Below are positions 13,701 to 24,524 of a DNA stretch of 64,000 nt, in pieces. The notes beneath the pieces are model-generated. The model saw only the letters and a list, made by a program, of their open reading frames with translations. It did no database searches and was not told where the DNA came from. This DNA comes from Galaxea fascicularis (Eukaryota; Cnidaria; Anthozoa; Scleractinia; Euphylliidae), in NCBI GenBank assembly GCA_948470475.1, contig OX419339.1, forward strand, positions 21,416,282-21,480,281. The letters are read 5' to 3'. The first letter of the stretch is position 1; each line of letters begins with the position of its first letter. The position numbers and the translations under genes are program-made.

Positions 13701-16700
13701 TTGGTAGGCTTCAGCGGCATATTAAGCACGTTTGGTGTCACCTAAATACTAGCCATGGTTCGAACAAACTTGCCTAATGTGCCACCAAAGCGTACCAAAA
13801 AGGTACGATTAGATATAATTATTTCAGTCACAGATTGTAGAATGCTGTGAAGGTTGATGATGATCGGTAAAAGGTCTGATGTCACAGACTGGTCCCATGT
13901 CTGTGTCTTTTCATTTAGCCCCAGTGATTGGCTAATTGATGATTTGTGAGCAGATAGCACACTGATTGGTTAGATGTCATTGCCAGAGACACTTGAGTCT
14001 TGTTTGTCTGGTGGACATCTTCAGCAGTGTAAGCATTTGGCTGATCAAGCAGCCTCTTGTCAAGTGCTCTCTTCAAGCCATGGGCTGGGTACCCTGTGAC
14101 ACATCATGATAGCAGTGCAGATATCTGAAACCTCCAGCAGTGTGTTTATAGGTGTATGGTGTATTTCTCTTTAACAGTTACATACATTACTTGGTTTTCC
14201 ATGTGTTCATACACATGTAGTGGGACTTTCAACCCTAACATAACTGCCACAGCAGTATAATTTTTGGACTTTGTCATGTTTCTTTGAAAGTTCAAAAAGC
14301 CTTCTACCCCAGTGAAGCATGCTAAAGAGGACAAGAATCAAGGTGGTTGGTGTGAGACACAAAATCTGGCTTACACAACGGTCCAGAAATCCTCAAAGAC
14401 ATTGCATTTTGGAAAAAGGTATGATTGTCAGGGATACCAGATAAAAGCACTTTCAGGAATCTTCTCAAAGTAGTCTATTTTTATTAGCACACATCAAACT
14501 GTATAAAAAACAGATGATGAATAAGGTGTTGTTCATTATTAAATTCTATTACAGTGAATTGTTTAACAAATATGTTCTCACCCAGTCATATCCAACAAGT
14601 GAAAGACTGATGACAATGTAGCTTGAAAGTGTTTTTCGTGTGTTGTCCTCTTCAAAGCAAAATGAAAATACTGAGATGATCCTCCCAGTACTTTGCATCA
14701 CTTTTAAAAGTGATCTAAGGTAGTAAGGATATTTCATGGGAGTCATTGGTAACAAATAATATTGTTGTAACAAGTTGTTTCTTTCCAGGTGCACAAGTGA
14801 GGATGAAGTTGTTGAATCAGTTCTCGACAGCCAAACTGATAGTCAAGACAAACCACCTTCAACAAAACGGAGAAAATTTGTGGAGGAAAACTTGTCGACC
14901 TGTTCAGAAACACCCTTGGTCTGTGAATCATTAGATGCAAACAAATCACCTATTGAGTCCCACAGACATAAACAGCTTGAGTTGACTGAAAGTATTGTTG
15001 CAGAAAGTTTGGAAGTAGGGCATGATGTTTCCATTGAGTTAAATGGACAGTCAAAAGGGAAACTTGGAGGACTCCATGAACAGGAAAACAAACTAGAAAA
15101 TATTGCGGATAGTCTAGATGTGAGTGCACACAGTGATGTGGCCATTGGTGAAGCTGTTGGTTGTGTTAATAAGGAAAGGAAAACATATGAGCATTCCAGA
15201 TTTAGTGTATCAGAAGTTCAGTTCAATGAGAAAGATAGAGAAAGAGAAGGAAGAAGCAATGAAAAAATAAACAGCCAACTCTCTCACCAAACAGCAAATA
15301 AGTGTGATGATAAAATGGATGACCCATCAGACATCCATGTTCCTGCTGGTTTTCTATGTTCCAGGATTCCCACAAAGGTAGACAACTTTTTGTTCTTTAT
15401 GCAAAGAAAAATATACAGAGTGAGACTGTGTGGGCCAGTCCATTGTAATTTCTTTTTAAACGTTGAGACAGTGAAACGTCCGTATTTCCTCAAGTTCGCG
15501 TGAGCCAAGCATTTGAGTCAAACAAAGTCATGTAGATTGTGAACTGCCACTCAGCTAGAGCACCAGACTGCTCAATGGGAGGTTGTGGATTCAAGTCCTA
15601 CTCGAAACCAAAAACCATGGTCTTATTAAAATAATATTAAGATCATGCTGGTGTGTGCTCAACATCTCCCTTGGTGCAGATAATCATGTTATTTAGCAGT
15701 GATGTTAAGCCATTGGCCTTGTCTCCTCCATCTCTATGTGTAGAACTGAAAGGGGAAGTTAAAGAACGTACAACTTGAGTAGAGTAAGGAACTGTGTTTC
15801 CAGTGTTGTACACATCAGGGTTGGGTGGATGCTGGGCAATGGGCTGACCGCCTGTCCCCATGAGCCTCTATTGGTCATGGAAACCTCTGAGGAGGCCCAC
15901 TGTATCAGTAGGCATTGAAAAGGGATTGGGAGAGAAATAGAGAGATGTATATTGTTTGTGAATCCATTAGTGAACCCTGTTTTGGAATTTAATCCAAACT
16001 TTAAAATGTTTTTCAAACCTCATTGCTGTTTAGTAGAGCCTACTTGGAGCCATCAAAACAAATTGTTTTAATAATAGTAATAATAATAATAATAATACAT
16101 TTATGTAGTGCCATATACACTAACTGCTCTACAGTGCTTTACAATAAAAAGTAAAAAATAATATAAAATAGAACATTAATATAAAATTGCAAACAAAGCT
16201 TGTCTAAAAATTGGAGTCTTGACATTTTTTCTTAAAAATAGATAGCAAGCTACTTTGCCTAATGCAAATTACAGTTGTGCATCACTTTGAAAGTTATAAC
16301 CACTGCCTAAAGTAATGTTTCTCAAGCATTAATTTTGTGTTGTCAGGAGTTCTTAATTGTTCCAATTCTCTGCTTGCTGTCCTTCCAAAATGGCACTGTT
16401 AAACACGTGTTTGCCAACACCAAAAAAAATGCTTCCTCTACAGGCAAGACATAAAATCAAGTTTGCTGGGACACCATATTGTTTGGTCAATTCTGACTCT
16501 GAAAGAAGACATAACAGTTGTATAGTTACCCTTATACAGATGTAGATGCTCCATTTGTATTAGCTTTGCTTATGTTGTGTTGTTGGTTTTATTCTCCAGT
16601 TAAACAGAAATACTGTCTTCCAAGATGAGGAAGCAAACATACCTCGAAATCTGTTGGTTGTTGATCAGGTGTCACTTGTAGCTCGGCCATTTGATGTCCT

Positions 16701-17166
16701 TCCCATTTTACAAAAGAGACCAGAAGATACTACAATTAAGAATTTCAAACGATTTAGAAAGGTTTGTGAAATCCTGTTGTTTTTTTGTTTTTTGCTGCTT
16801 TATCTTGCTAAACAGTCTAATAATAAGTTACTTTCACTTCAGCTGAACATGCCACTGGTTCATCATGCTTATCAGTTAACAATAAGTAGATGTGAGTGGG
16901 ACTCAGTTACACTGAAAACACAAGTAGTTTAAGGATACCAAATAAATTTCCACTTGTTCATTTTATGCTCATTGTCATTTGCTCTAAGGTTTATATCAGT
17001 TCCAGTCTTTCATTAATGAGGGTGAAGTCAGACGTAATTTGATTTGTCAATATTTAGAGTTAATCTAATGTTGTCAACGCAATTTGAGCAATAATTAACG
17101 AAGCCTGAAAAAAAATTCAGGACTTCAACAGGGTTTGAACCTGTGACCTCGTAATACCGGTGCGAT

Positions 17167-17197
<31 letters not shown>

Positions 17198-19575
17198 TGT
17201 TGGGAGCAGGTCAAATGTGGGTTCATATGTTCCTATGTTCCCACATCAGGCTTCTTTATGCAATTTCTTAAATTGCGTTCACAACTGCGAAGATCATTCT
17301 TCATTTGATTTCATTTCTGCAGTTCCTTAATGATTTATTTCATGATCATTCACGTTAGAGTTAATCTGTTGGCTAACAACCAGTCACACACATTCTCTAG
17401 TTCTTTATTGATAATACCTTCAAAAGACTTTACATTTTTGTCTACAAACAACAAATTTGTGTCCTCAGTAAACAGGTAGAAGTCAAACTTTTTTATGACG
17501 CTTGAATATTGTTGATATACAGTGAAAATAATAATGGCCCAAGAACAAACCCTTGAGGAACGCCACAGATCACTTTCACTTTTTTAGAGATGTTTGTGGC
17601 TATTTGAGTTGTCTGGAATCTTCCAGCAACTTGCATGCATTTTTATTTTCACAGTTAAAACCAGCCTGATAATTTAATCTAAAGGGAAGCATAGGAGTTT
17701 GCAGCCTTATTGATAAGCTGTTGCAGACAGAAACGTTTATCTTCCCAACATTAAGGGATCCTTTTGTTTTGTCTTTTTTAAAGCAATTCTATCCAGGCTC
17801 CAGGATCAGTCTACCACGCATCATAGGTGGCAGTGACTTGGTTGTCTACCAGTCTTGTGAGCGCTTGGACAAAGAAGATTGGTTTGTAGAAGCAAGGGAG
17901 GTAGGACTAGTTTCAATGATCCAAAAACCTTGATACCGTTACCTTTAATAGTTTAAAAGCAAAAGTGGCATAAAGCAGTATTGTAGAATAAATTGTTTTA
18001 CACATGATAGAAAGAATTTCAGTAAATTCTTTTACGGTGTAACACACACCAAGTCAGGGACTCTCAAAACCAAAACCAAACAAATTTACAGTAACTGTTC
18101 CATGCATTTTTGTGAAAATTAGTTGGACCGTCCGAAGAAGGTCCGCAGTAGTTGGTGAAAACTGTTGTAGCTCCCTTGCTCTCTGCATTATTTATATTTT
18201 TTATTCACTTGTGTTTAACAGCATGTTCAAGCAAAGTGTTTAACAAAATAGTTAACTTGTATACATGCTAGGAGTTGTCCTTTTTTTACCACAATGGCAT
18301 GGGGATGAGTTCTTTCAGTTGTTTTTGTACCACAACAGTCAGCTGAACCGATCCAAACATGTATCCTAGAACTATACAGAGAGCTCGAGTTTTTTTATTT
18401 GAATTTCGCGCACAAACTTTTATTTTTGACTCAAAAATTGCTGTTCTTCCAGCACGGGTACTTACCTAAATTTACATGTTACAATCCCTTCCTAAGGCTG
18501 ATGCTGAACGTCAAAAAGAAGAGAGACGAGCGGAGGAACTTTTTAGGTAATGACACCTTGCTTGTTAGGCCTGGTTTGAAGGTACAAGTTGTTTTACAGA
18601 AGTCTGCCAGTAACATATAAAAACACTAGAAAATTCTTCTGAGATAGTGCCGCACCCAGCTTTTCTTCTTGCGTGGCGTTTTTCTTCTCCAAGAATTGAA
18701 GTAAAAGAGATGAAATTGCCATAGTTTGAATTTACAAATGGACATTGTACTGGTTAAACCCGGCATAGTAAATCGAACCCAATCGAACTCACCGAAAAGA
18801 AAAAAATCAATCGAACCCAATCGAACGTTCGATTTTCGAACTCGTGATTTATGTAAAACAGACGTTGAAAATTCATTACCAGATCTTAGAAGCTCGGGTT
18901 ACTTCAGCCCTGAGTGTAGCGCACGTGTTTTTCGTAAACGAAGAAATTCCGCAGAAATGGCTTCAGATGAGTTGTGGATCGTAAGCTACAAATGGATAGT
19001 CAAAGGCTACCAGGAATGCCGCTTTGACGTTTTTTTAGCTTTGTTTTGTTCTGTTCTGTTCTCTTAACTGCCGTGGACAGTTTATAAATGGGGTTTGTGT
19101 TATTGAGTAAATAGTAAAAAAAGCGCAAGAAAAACTTGCTTTGACGGGCTTGCTTTGGGCTTGCTTTGTATAGGTTCACCAGAGCCAATCGAACGAAATC
19201 CATTTAATTGTGTTCGATTGAGTTCGTTTTCCGACATTGTTCAGGGTGTGTTGCTGCCACTCTTACCCCACTGTCATTATTGTTCAGAGTGTGTCGCTTC
19301 CACCCTCACCATCGCATTGCCGGGTGTGTTGCTGCCACCCTTGCTTGCGCTAGGTTGTACCCAGTAACCGTACTCCCATTTACTTCCAAAGGCTGTCTGT
19401 TGGTGTTGTCTTATTTAATATATGATGGGTAAGCGATAAAGTTGTTGGTGACTTGAAGTGGAAGATTATATTTCATTCTGTTGTCAAAATGGTTCGTTTT
19501 TCAACTTTTAATGGGTTGTTTCTTTTAAGGTGGGAAGAGACGAGGCCGACAAAAAGTAGAAGAATAAGGAGATGA
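3189..19575 (+). CDS. NBN: Nibrin, MRE11-RAD50-NBN DNA double-strand-break repair complex subunit (18 exons)
   Basis: Coding exons: 3189-3237, 3322-3366, 3725-3807, 4285-4427, 5847-5932, 7776-7852, 7953-8056, 8499-8616, 11760-11950, 12491-12582, 12883-12965, 14291-14418, 14789-15377, 16600-16761, 17784-17900, 18497-18546, 19530-19575 (stop TGA). Counting the longest as one, this is 17 joined blocks; all boundaries are GT-AG and in phase, total 2163 nt, 720 residues (human about 754). The start is MWFLDAKEK; human nibrin also begins MW. FHA domain about 23-107 has GVEYVVGRK and SISRKHS with the phosphopeptide-binding Arg30 and His47. Tandem BRCT-like region about 109-325. SQ/TQ motifs (possible ATM sites) at 334-349. 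MRE11-binding NFKRFRK then LPRIIGGSDLVV at about 644-671. The C-terminal ATM-binding type tail has acidic/basic EERRAEELFRW and ends SRRIRR. Nuclear DNA-damage sensor and ATM recruiter in known relatives. Introns hold most of the mobile elements at 6-19 kb. Confidence 0.95.
6183..7185 (-). mobile_element. Penelope-like element fragment with GIY-YIG endonuclease and inverted flanks
   Basis: The minus-strand frame 7012-6704 encodes a GIY-YIG endonuclease core: AVYRI for GIY, then TYVGETGR for YIG, the Arg/His segment LTEHRRATRNGD, and IDWDSAECITHSTNYYQ. This series is typical of the C-terminal domain of Penelope-like elements. The two flanks, about 6183-6310 and 7060-7185, are inverted copies of each other (shared TCACTTGACTCTGATG on the minus strand of the left one). 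That fits the pseudo-LTRs of these elements. The reverse transcriptase is missing. It lies in NBN intron 5. Confidence 0.8.
8732..10020. mobile_element. TTAA-flanked inverted-repeat element, 1289 bp
   Basis: The left end GGTATCATGGTAGGTGGATT is matched by a perfect 20-bp inverted copy at the right end. TTAA lies directly outside both ends (8728-8731 and 10021-10024). The TTAA target is known for piggyBac and Kolobok transposons. The GG...CC ends fit Kolobok better than piggyBac, whose ends start with C. No transposase is recognisable in the interior, so it is a non-autonomous copy. It lies in NBN intron 8. Confidence 0.85.
10375..10562 (-). mobile_element. tRNA-derived SINE
   Basis: On the minus strand it begins with a tRNA-like head. 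The polymerase III A box TGGCACAGTGG is the complement of 10540-10550 and the B box GGTTCGATTCC is the complement of 10497-10507. The body continues with GCTCCGAGAGGTTTTTCTCC and ends near a CTCCTCAAAAACC segment. I recognise this body as common in cnidarian genomes. It lies in NBN intron 8, opposite to the gene. Confidence 0.8.
10591..10757. repeat. Foldback repeat (near-perfect palindrome)
   Basis: The left arm begins TAATCACATGATTTTTCTCG and the right arm ends with its inverted copy. The arms are about 70 bases with few differences, around a loop of about 30 bases. It would form a long hairpin in single-stranded DNA or in the NBN pre-mRNA. It may be a MITE, but I could not fix a target duplication. 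Confidence 0.8.
10763..11279. mobile_element. Inverted-repeat element filled with CTTCGGAAGTGTTCGG repeats
   Basis: The ends TAATAATACACTTGAAAAAA and its inverted copy (11259-11279) bound the element. Between about 10850 and 11140 is a degenerate tandem array built on TCTTCGGAAGTGTTCGG-type units. From 11166 to 11237 there are about three units of a second repeat close to GCACTGGTGTTACACTT. Open frames seen in the array (rich in Glu/Arg/Phe) are repeat artefacts. A TA target site is possible, but the AT-rich ends make it ambiguous. Confidence 0.75.
15545..15880 (+). mobile_element. Probable tRNA-derived SINE
   Basis: A B-box-like segment GGATTCAAGTCC (15587-15598) stands about 30 bases after a CTCAGCTAGAGC segment resembling an A box. 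This is followed by a non-coding body. The A box is weak and the 3' end is not defined, so this is tentative. It lies in the NBN intron after the 589-nt exon. Confidence 0.4.
16069..16097. repeat. (TAA)n microsatellite
   Basis: Nearly uninterrupted TAA/ATA units in an NBN intron. Confidence 0.9.
17120..17192 (-). tRNA. tRNA-like sequence, probably tRNA-derived repeat rather than a working tRNA gene
   Basis: The minus strand reads GGCTTCA...TGAAGTCC, giving a 7-bp acceptor stem with one G-T pair. It has a D arm GCTCAGTTGGTTAGAGC with an A box, and a T arm with B box GGTTCAAACCC (complement of 17131-17141). The length is 73. The anticodon stem is imperfect, and the loop CCGGTAT lacks the normal U at position 33, which argues against function. 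Sequences of this kind are common as SINE heads in cnidarians. It sits inside an NBN intron. Confidence 0.55.
17352..17580 (-). pseudogene. LINE reverse transcriptase fragment
   Basis: The minus strand encodes GVPQGFVLGPLLFSLYINNI, the strongly conserved LINE reverse transcriptase block. It is followed by a degenerate catalytic block (LFTEDTNLLF where ADDT is expected) and ELENVCDWLLAN. Stops and the lost Asp pair show that it is dead. It lies in an NBN intron, antisense to the gene. Confidence 0.8.
18766..19230. repeat. Region bounded by AATCGAAC repeat clusters
   Basis: Short units AATCGAACCC/AATCGAACTC are repeated at about 18770-18840, and inverted and direct copies (GTTCGATTGAGTTCG) recur at about 19183-19230. 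The two clusters flank about 350 bases of non-repetitive sequence, suggesting the subterminal repeats of a mobile element. I could not fix clean ends or a target duplication. It is in the last NBN intron. Confidence 0.5.
19236..19345. repeat. Short tandem repeat of GGGTGTGTTGCTGCCAC-type units
   Basis: About three diverged units occur, each with a GGTGTGTTGCTGCCAC-like core followed by CCTTACC/CTCACC. They lie in the last NBN intron. Confidence 0.6.
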
Positions 19576-20703
19576 GCTATTCGCACTACAGAGAAAATTG
19601 ACTGAAGAGTTACATAAGATATAGAAAATTAGGGGAAGTTGGTTGTTTGCATATTTTTGTTTCATTGTGTTACTTGGATTGTAAACAGCTATCCTACTGA
19701 GACGTATTGATAGGCTTAGAATCCTTTGTAAATAACAGAAAATAGCTAAAGAATCGGCGACTGTTCAATTTTGAAATGTTTAACACATAAACGTTTAGAC
19801 AAATGTTGGTTAATCTTGTTTCTCGAATTAGTTTTTTAGAAGTTTTAGAGTGAAAGATGTACTAGTTATTTTTTCAGTGAAACTTATGAACAAAAACTGA
19901 GAAGGAAGGTCTCGTTATTCTCCTGCTTGGTAAAGCCACGAATTGTATTGACACGAAAGTTTTTTGGGAAGTGGGGAGGTGTGGCTGGGACCCAAACCAA
20001 TAAACTGTCCTTGGGAGGGGATGGGCACCAATTGGAGCTTGGCTACAAAATGGTTACGTGAATTTTCTAGCCCAGTCTGTGAATTTTGTTTTTCCTGCAT
20101 CCTTGCGTCAAGTGATTGGTTTATTTCTTCTATCATCGTCACGCCATGTATTTATCTTATGGATTTGCTTTACGGGGATATGGTGTACCAACCATCCTTT
20201 CTCGTAGATACTTAGCATGTCTATTATCTTGTTATCTTCAGACAATTCAGATTCAAACGAAAACGAAAGCTACGTTATCCGACGTCAGGAATACCGGAAA
20301 TAGTCTACATGTTATTGTTTACTTACGAAATGAGGACTCGTTCAAGTTGAAAGTAATCTTTATTGAGGATACCAACGTCACAAGTCAGTGGTTTACAGCT
20401 GGGTCCTCAGATAGAGTTAAGATTAAAAACTAGCTAAAAGAAGAAAATGTAAAAGACTAGAGTTAGAAATGTGTATGAAAGATAAACATATATTACATGA
20501 ATCAATATAACTTTAGCCAGGCCACGTTTAAAAGCAGTCGGTGACTCTGCTTGTTCCAGATATTGAGCGCCAAAATTAACTTACAACCAGTGGCCTCATC
20601 TTCTTGTGGAACGGGATTTACAAATGCCATTCTTGACCTCGTAATGTAACCATGAAAATCACCATTGAATGAGACTCGGATAGAGCGGTAGAAATGAATG
20701 TTA
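19576..20703. other. NBN 3' region and intergenic sequence
   Basis: An AATAAA hexamer at 19999-20004 could end the NBN transcript, but nothing else marks the site. No further gene is visible. An AG at 19879 followed by a short open stretch ending in basic residues resembles an alternative last exon, but it is less like the nibrin C-terminus than the exon at 19530. Confidence 0.5.
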
Positions 20704-21581
20704 TGGCCGGTTTACACGCTACGATTTGTCGGGGCGAGAATCGTACGTCTATTTTGAGGCCTGATCCTCCGCCGATTCGAGAAAATTAAAATCGGCCCTA
20801 TTCCACCACAGGCAGCCCAATCGTGGTGTGTGTCATCAGAAGTTGATACATAAAAATTGACCGTTAAAAACCTAGAATTCCAACGAACCGAGTAGCGGTG
20901 GAAATATTTATATTCTAGCCAAATAAAGCCTTCCTACCTTCGTTCTACTGTTACTTGTCCCTTTCTGGGACGTCTAAATGCAATATCCTCGCTTTTTCCA
21001 AATCCCAGGATACTGTCCATTCTAATGAACAGTGACCTGGGATTTGAAAAAAGCGAGGATATTGCATTTAGACGTCCCAGAAAGGGACAAGAAACAGTGC
21101 AACAGATGTTTGGATGTCGGGCCGACACTCTCATAGAAGCCGCCGCGTCAATCAAATTGCTTTGAAAGAGCATGCGTAAAAGCACTTGACAGGTACTCAA
21201 ACGGGGGATGGTCAAGAAGAGGACGAAAGCAATGGCGCGATCCTTTGATGAAAGAGAGATATCCCTGTTAATCGCGGAATGGATCAAGTACCTGTGACTT
21301 TACAACAAATTTGATAAAGACTATCATGACCGAATTAAGAGAGAGAGTTGACAAGAAGAGAAACTCACATTGTTCGTCCACCATTTTTGCTTTTGATGCC
21401 TTACTACGTATGTTAAATAGGATGACCGCTTTTCAAAAACTTAAAGTGTCAGAAAATTTTCCCTCTCGGGTTTCATGTCGGGCCTAGAATCGGGCGTCAA
21501 AATGGACGTACGATCATGGCTCGCCCCGACATTGTCCGCCCGGCAAATCGTCCGGACGAATCGTGGCGTGTAAACCGGCCT
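20704..21581. mobile_element. GGCCGG-ended inverted-repeat element (Harbinger-like), 878 bp
   Basis: The left end GGCCGGTTTACACGCTACGA pairs with an inverted right end differing at few positions over about 30 bases. The flanks are TTA on the left and TAA on the right, which suggests a 3-bp T-W-A target with one change, as in PIF/Harbinger. Inside, 20954-21091 forms a hairpin with arms of about 60 bases. The plus strand near 21210-21295 reads RSFDEREISLLIAEWIKYL, which weakly resembles the Myb/MADF-type second protein of Harbinger elements. No transposase remains. Confidence 0.75.
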
Positions 21582-22180
21582 TAACTTTATTCTTACCATA
21601 CGAAAATCTCAAGTCATTGATTGTAAATGCTGAACTGAACAACTTATTTAATTGGCTAAATTCAAACAAACTTACACTTAACATAAAGAAAACAGACTTT
21701 GTTATTTTTCGCCCACACCCAACAAAAACTTAATTACCTACCGCAGATTAATAACTTCGATAATTAAAAAATAAGAATGTTGCTCTTGAACATAAGAACT
21801 GCATTAAACTTTGTGAATTATTTATTGACGAAAATCTAAGTTGGAAATACCATATTCATGCCCTCACAACAAAAATAAGCAAAACTGTCGGTTTGTTAGC
21901 GAAGTTAAGACATTTTGTTCCTACTCGAACCCTTCTTAATATTTAAAAGTCTCTTATTGCTCCTTATATAACGTATGGATCAACATCTGAACATATGTAA
22001 TTTCATCAAGCAATCTGTACTTAACGTTCAAAGTAAGGCCTTTTCGCGTGTTGGCGCTAAAATCTGAAATGGGATACCCACTAGTCTCAAAAACTTATCC
22101 AGAAACTCTCTTAAAAAATTATTAGAACAAAACTAATTGAAATTCTAGGAACTGAAGACTCTTATGCCGAGGTAGATACT
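21582..22180 (+). pseudogene. Decayed LINE reverse transcriptase 3' part
   Basis: The plus strand reads NNLFNWLNSNKLTLNIKK then TDFVIFRPHP, matching the same segment of the better preserved LINE at 46455-47745 ([16 protein letters not shown]). Later stops and frameshifts show that it is dead. It directly abuts the Harbinger-like element, which may have inserted into it. Confidence 0.75.
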
Positions 22181-22309
22181 ATAATAAGATGAAAGATTAA
22201 AATTCCAACTGAAGTTAAGTCAAGTTTTCCTTTTTACGTATTGTTAGTGTTATTGTTGTATGTGATGTTCTTTTATTGTAATTCAGTCAAGTTTTTGTAA
22301 AAAGAATGC

Positions 22310-22980
22310 CTATATTATTCTGTGTGCAGTCTGGGTTGCCGCGATTAGCTCCTCGCTATTTGCAAGCCAGCCTAGTAATAACTGACTTAAGTGTTTGTCG
22401 TAAATAAAACTTGAAACTAACTTATACATAAAAATAGCATGATGTTCCGTTCCGCGTCGTAATAAAGGTTTCCAGCCAAGTATTTTAAGCGCCTTGGTTG
22501 CAGAAGAACGCACAAAGAGATCTAAACTGAGGCGAGCTGCCTTCTTCTTTAACACTTGCAGCTCAGACATCAAAGAGGCATTTCCGCTATCACCCCAAAT
22601 GATGTCCCCATAGTCAAAAAGAGGTAAAATAAAACTTTATTAAAAAAAGTAACTCTAGCGGGGGGAGAGAAAGTTTACTACGCCTCAAGAGACCTAACCT
22701 TACCACGATTATAATCAATGTGGTCAGTCCAGGAAAACCGGTTATTAATCACAATACCCAAGTACATATAAAAATCTATATTATCGAGAGGGACATTATC
22801 AGCAGAAATAAGGACGGACCCAACTTTGCTTAGGCGATAACTACTACCCGAATAAGTAAAACAATTGGATTTCTTGACATTCAGGGTAAGTTGGTTAGCC
22901 CGAACCATTTACATATACATCCCAAATCTGCATTAATCTTGCATTGTTGGAGGCAAGGTATAGAACAGTGTCACCTCCAT
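22310..22980 (-). pseudogene. LINE reverse transcriptase C-terminal fragment
   Basis: The minus-strand frames read VRANQLTLNVKKSNCFTYSG and NIDFYMYLGIVINNRFSW (the YLG.VI...LSW block). Then come LQVLKKKAARL and LKILGWKPLLRR, the usual C-terminal segments of CR1-type LINEs. The copy is broken by stops and a frameshift between about 22680 and 22570. Confidence 0.8.
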
Positions 22981-24524
22981 ACAGTTTAAAATGACGTGGC
23001 AGAACTGCAACACATCCGGTAGTTTTCTTCTTTACCATTCACGGTAAGATTCGTTATATTTTTGTTACCGTAAAGATGTAATACTATGCTGAAGTTAGAG
23101 AAATTTTCGAAAATAGAAAAGCTATTCAGACTTTTTTAGCCTTTTTAGGGGAAAATTCTTGAAAACTTTCCGGCGATTAAGACTGGAGAAATTTTGTAGC
23201 TAACCTTGATATAATTTTATAAAAAAAAATCATTCCTGTTTTTTCATCTTTCGAAGTACGGTAACCCTTAAAACCGTCTAACGTTAGAAAAGCTCAGTAT
23301 GTATGTTTTTTTGAGTCTTTTTTTATGCGACTTAAAGCGGCATTTCGGCATAAATATGAAAAAATGGTCGCCGTAAGGTAAACGAAGCTACAACTTTGCG
23401 ATTTTACCAATTTTAAGGTTATCTTTCTAAAAGTGTAAATATATAGGTTATCGTTACGTGGCTAACATCAAAAATCGTCAAAAGGTCTATTTCACAGAAG
23501 AGCTGTTTTTCTGCTCACTCAGCTATAGGGCGCCGTTTGTAAATTTATTATTTCGCATAAATTCTGCCACTTTTTCATTATTTAATATGATATTATGACA
23601 TGACCAATTCTGGACACTTTTCAAAAAGTTGTTATTTGATATAACCATTTTGTCAAAAGTGGTTATTTCAGATATAACCATTTCTTGGTAATTTGCTAGA
23701 AAATGGTTGATATAACCAGTTTTCGGCAAAAACTGGTTATTTTATATAACTACTTTTTAGCAAATTACAAATAAATGGTTTTATCAAATATCCAATTTCT
23801 GGCTGGTTGTTTTTATGATATGTCAGGCGACCACGCCAGCGGTGTCACTAACAAATGGAACAGCAGGCCGTGGAACAACAGAACTTGCGGAACTAGTCGC
23901 TTTTACTGGCGCCCACGAAACTACCGACTCGCAGATCGTACATTCCTATATATCGCGTTCGTCCCACAGATTTTAAAGCAAAAGAGAGACTACTCACAGT
24001 CTAAAAAATTTAGGACTAATTAATTGAATAATTTGCAATGTCCGTTTTCTGTATTGTCAACTTAAAACACGTGATTCGTGAAATGTCATAAAATACACCC
24101 GGAATCGGGATTTGCGAGACAATGGGCTCTTGATTCCCCTCTTTACCACCCTGACTCAAGACGAAATATTTGACTGTTTTCTCTTTTTTTCTCCTTTCCG
24201 CTGTATTCCACCAAACAAAAATTTGAGGAAGAGGAGGAACAAAGAAAATATAGGGAATAGGGGAAAGACAACCCAGGAAGAAATATATGCGTTCTAACAT
24301 GAATTGTATGTATACACTGAGGGTCATTGAGTAGATAGTGGATGCATATATGGCAGCCATATTGGCATTCTCACATGAAAATGTTGGAGTGGGGCCTGGT
24401 GTAGTTGGAGTCACAACAAACATAGGAGCGAGGCGATTTTTTATCGCAGGCGTAAATGATGACCCAGCGTCCGTGAGTATGCGGCTGAGTATGCGTACAT
24501 CGAAATTTTGACGAGGGATATGTA
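22981..24524. other. Intergenic sequence upstream of the TOX gene
   Basis: No gene is seen. Around 23630-23790 there are several copies of a GATATAACCATTT-type motif, in direct and slightly varied form. The last few hundred bases presumably contain the TOX promoter and 5' UTR, without a recognisable TATA box. Confidence 0.4.

Noticed and set aside
13753..13802. Possible extra NBN exon reading VPPKRTKK
   Set aside because: It has AG before and GT after, but its 50-nt length breaks the frame. Exon 12883-12965 joins exon 14291-14418 in phase without it.
19880..19990. Possible alternative last NBN exon reading SETYEQKLRRK
   Set aside because: It is in phase, but the exon at 19530-19575 matches the nibrin C-terminus far better and provides a stop directly after the basic tail.
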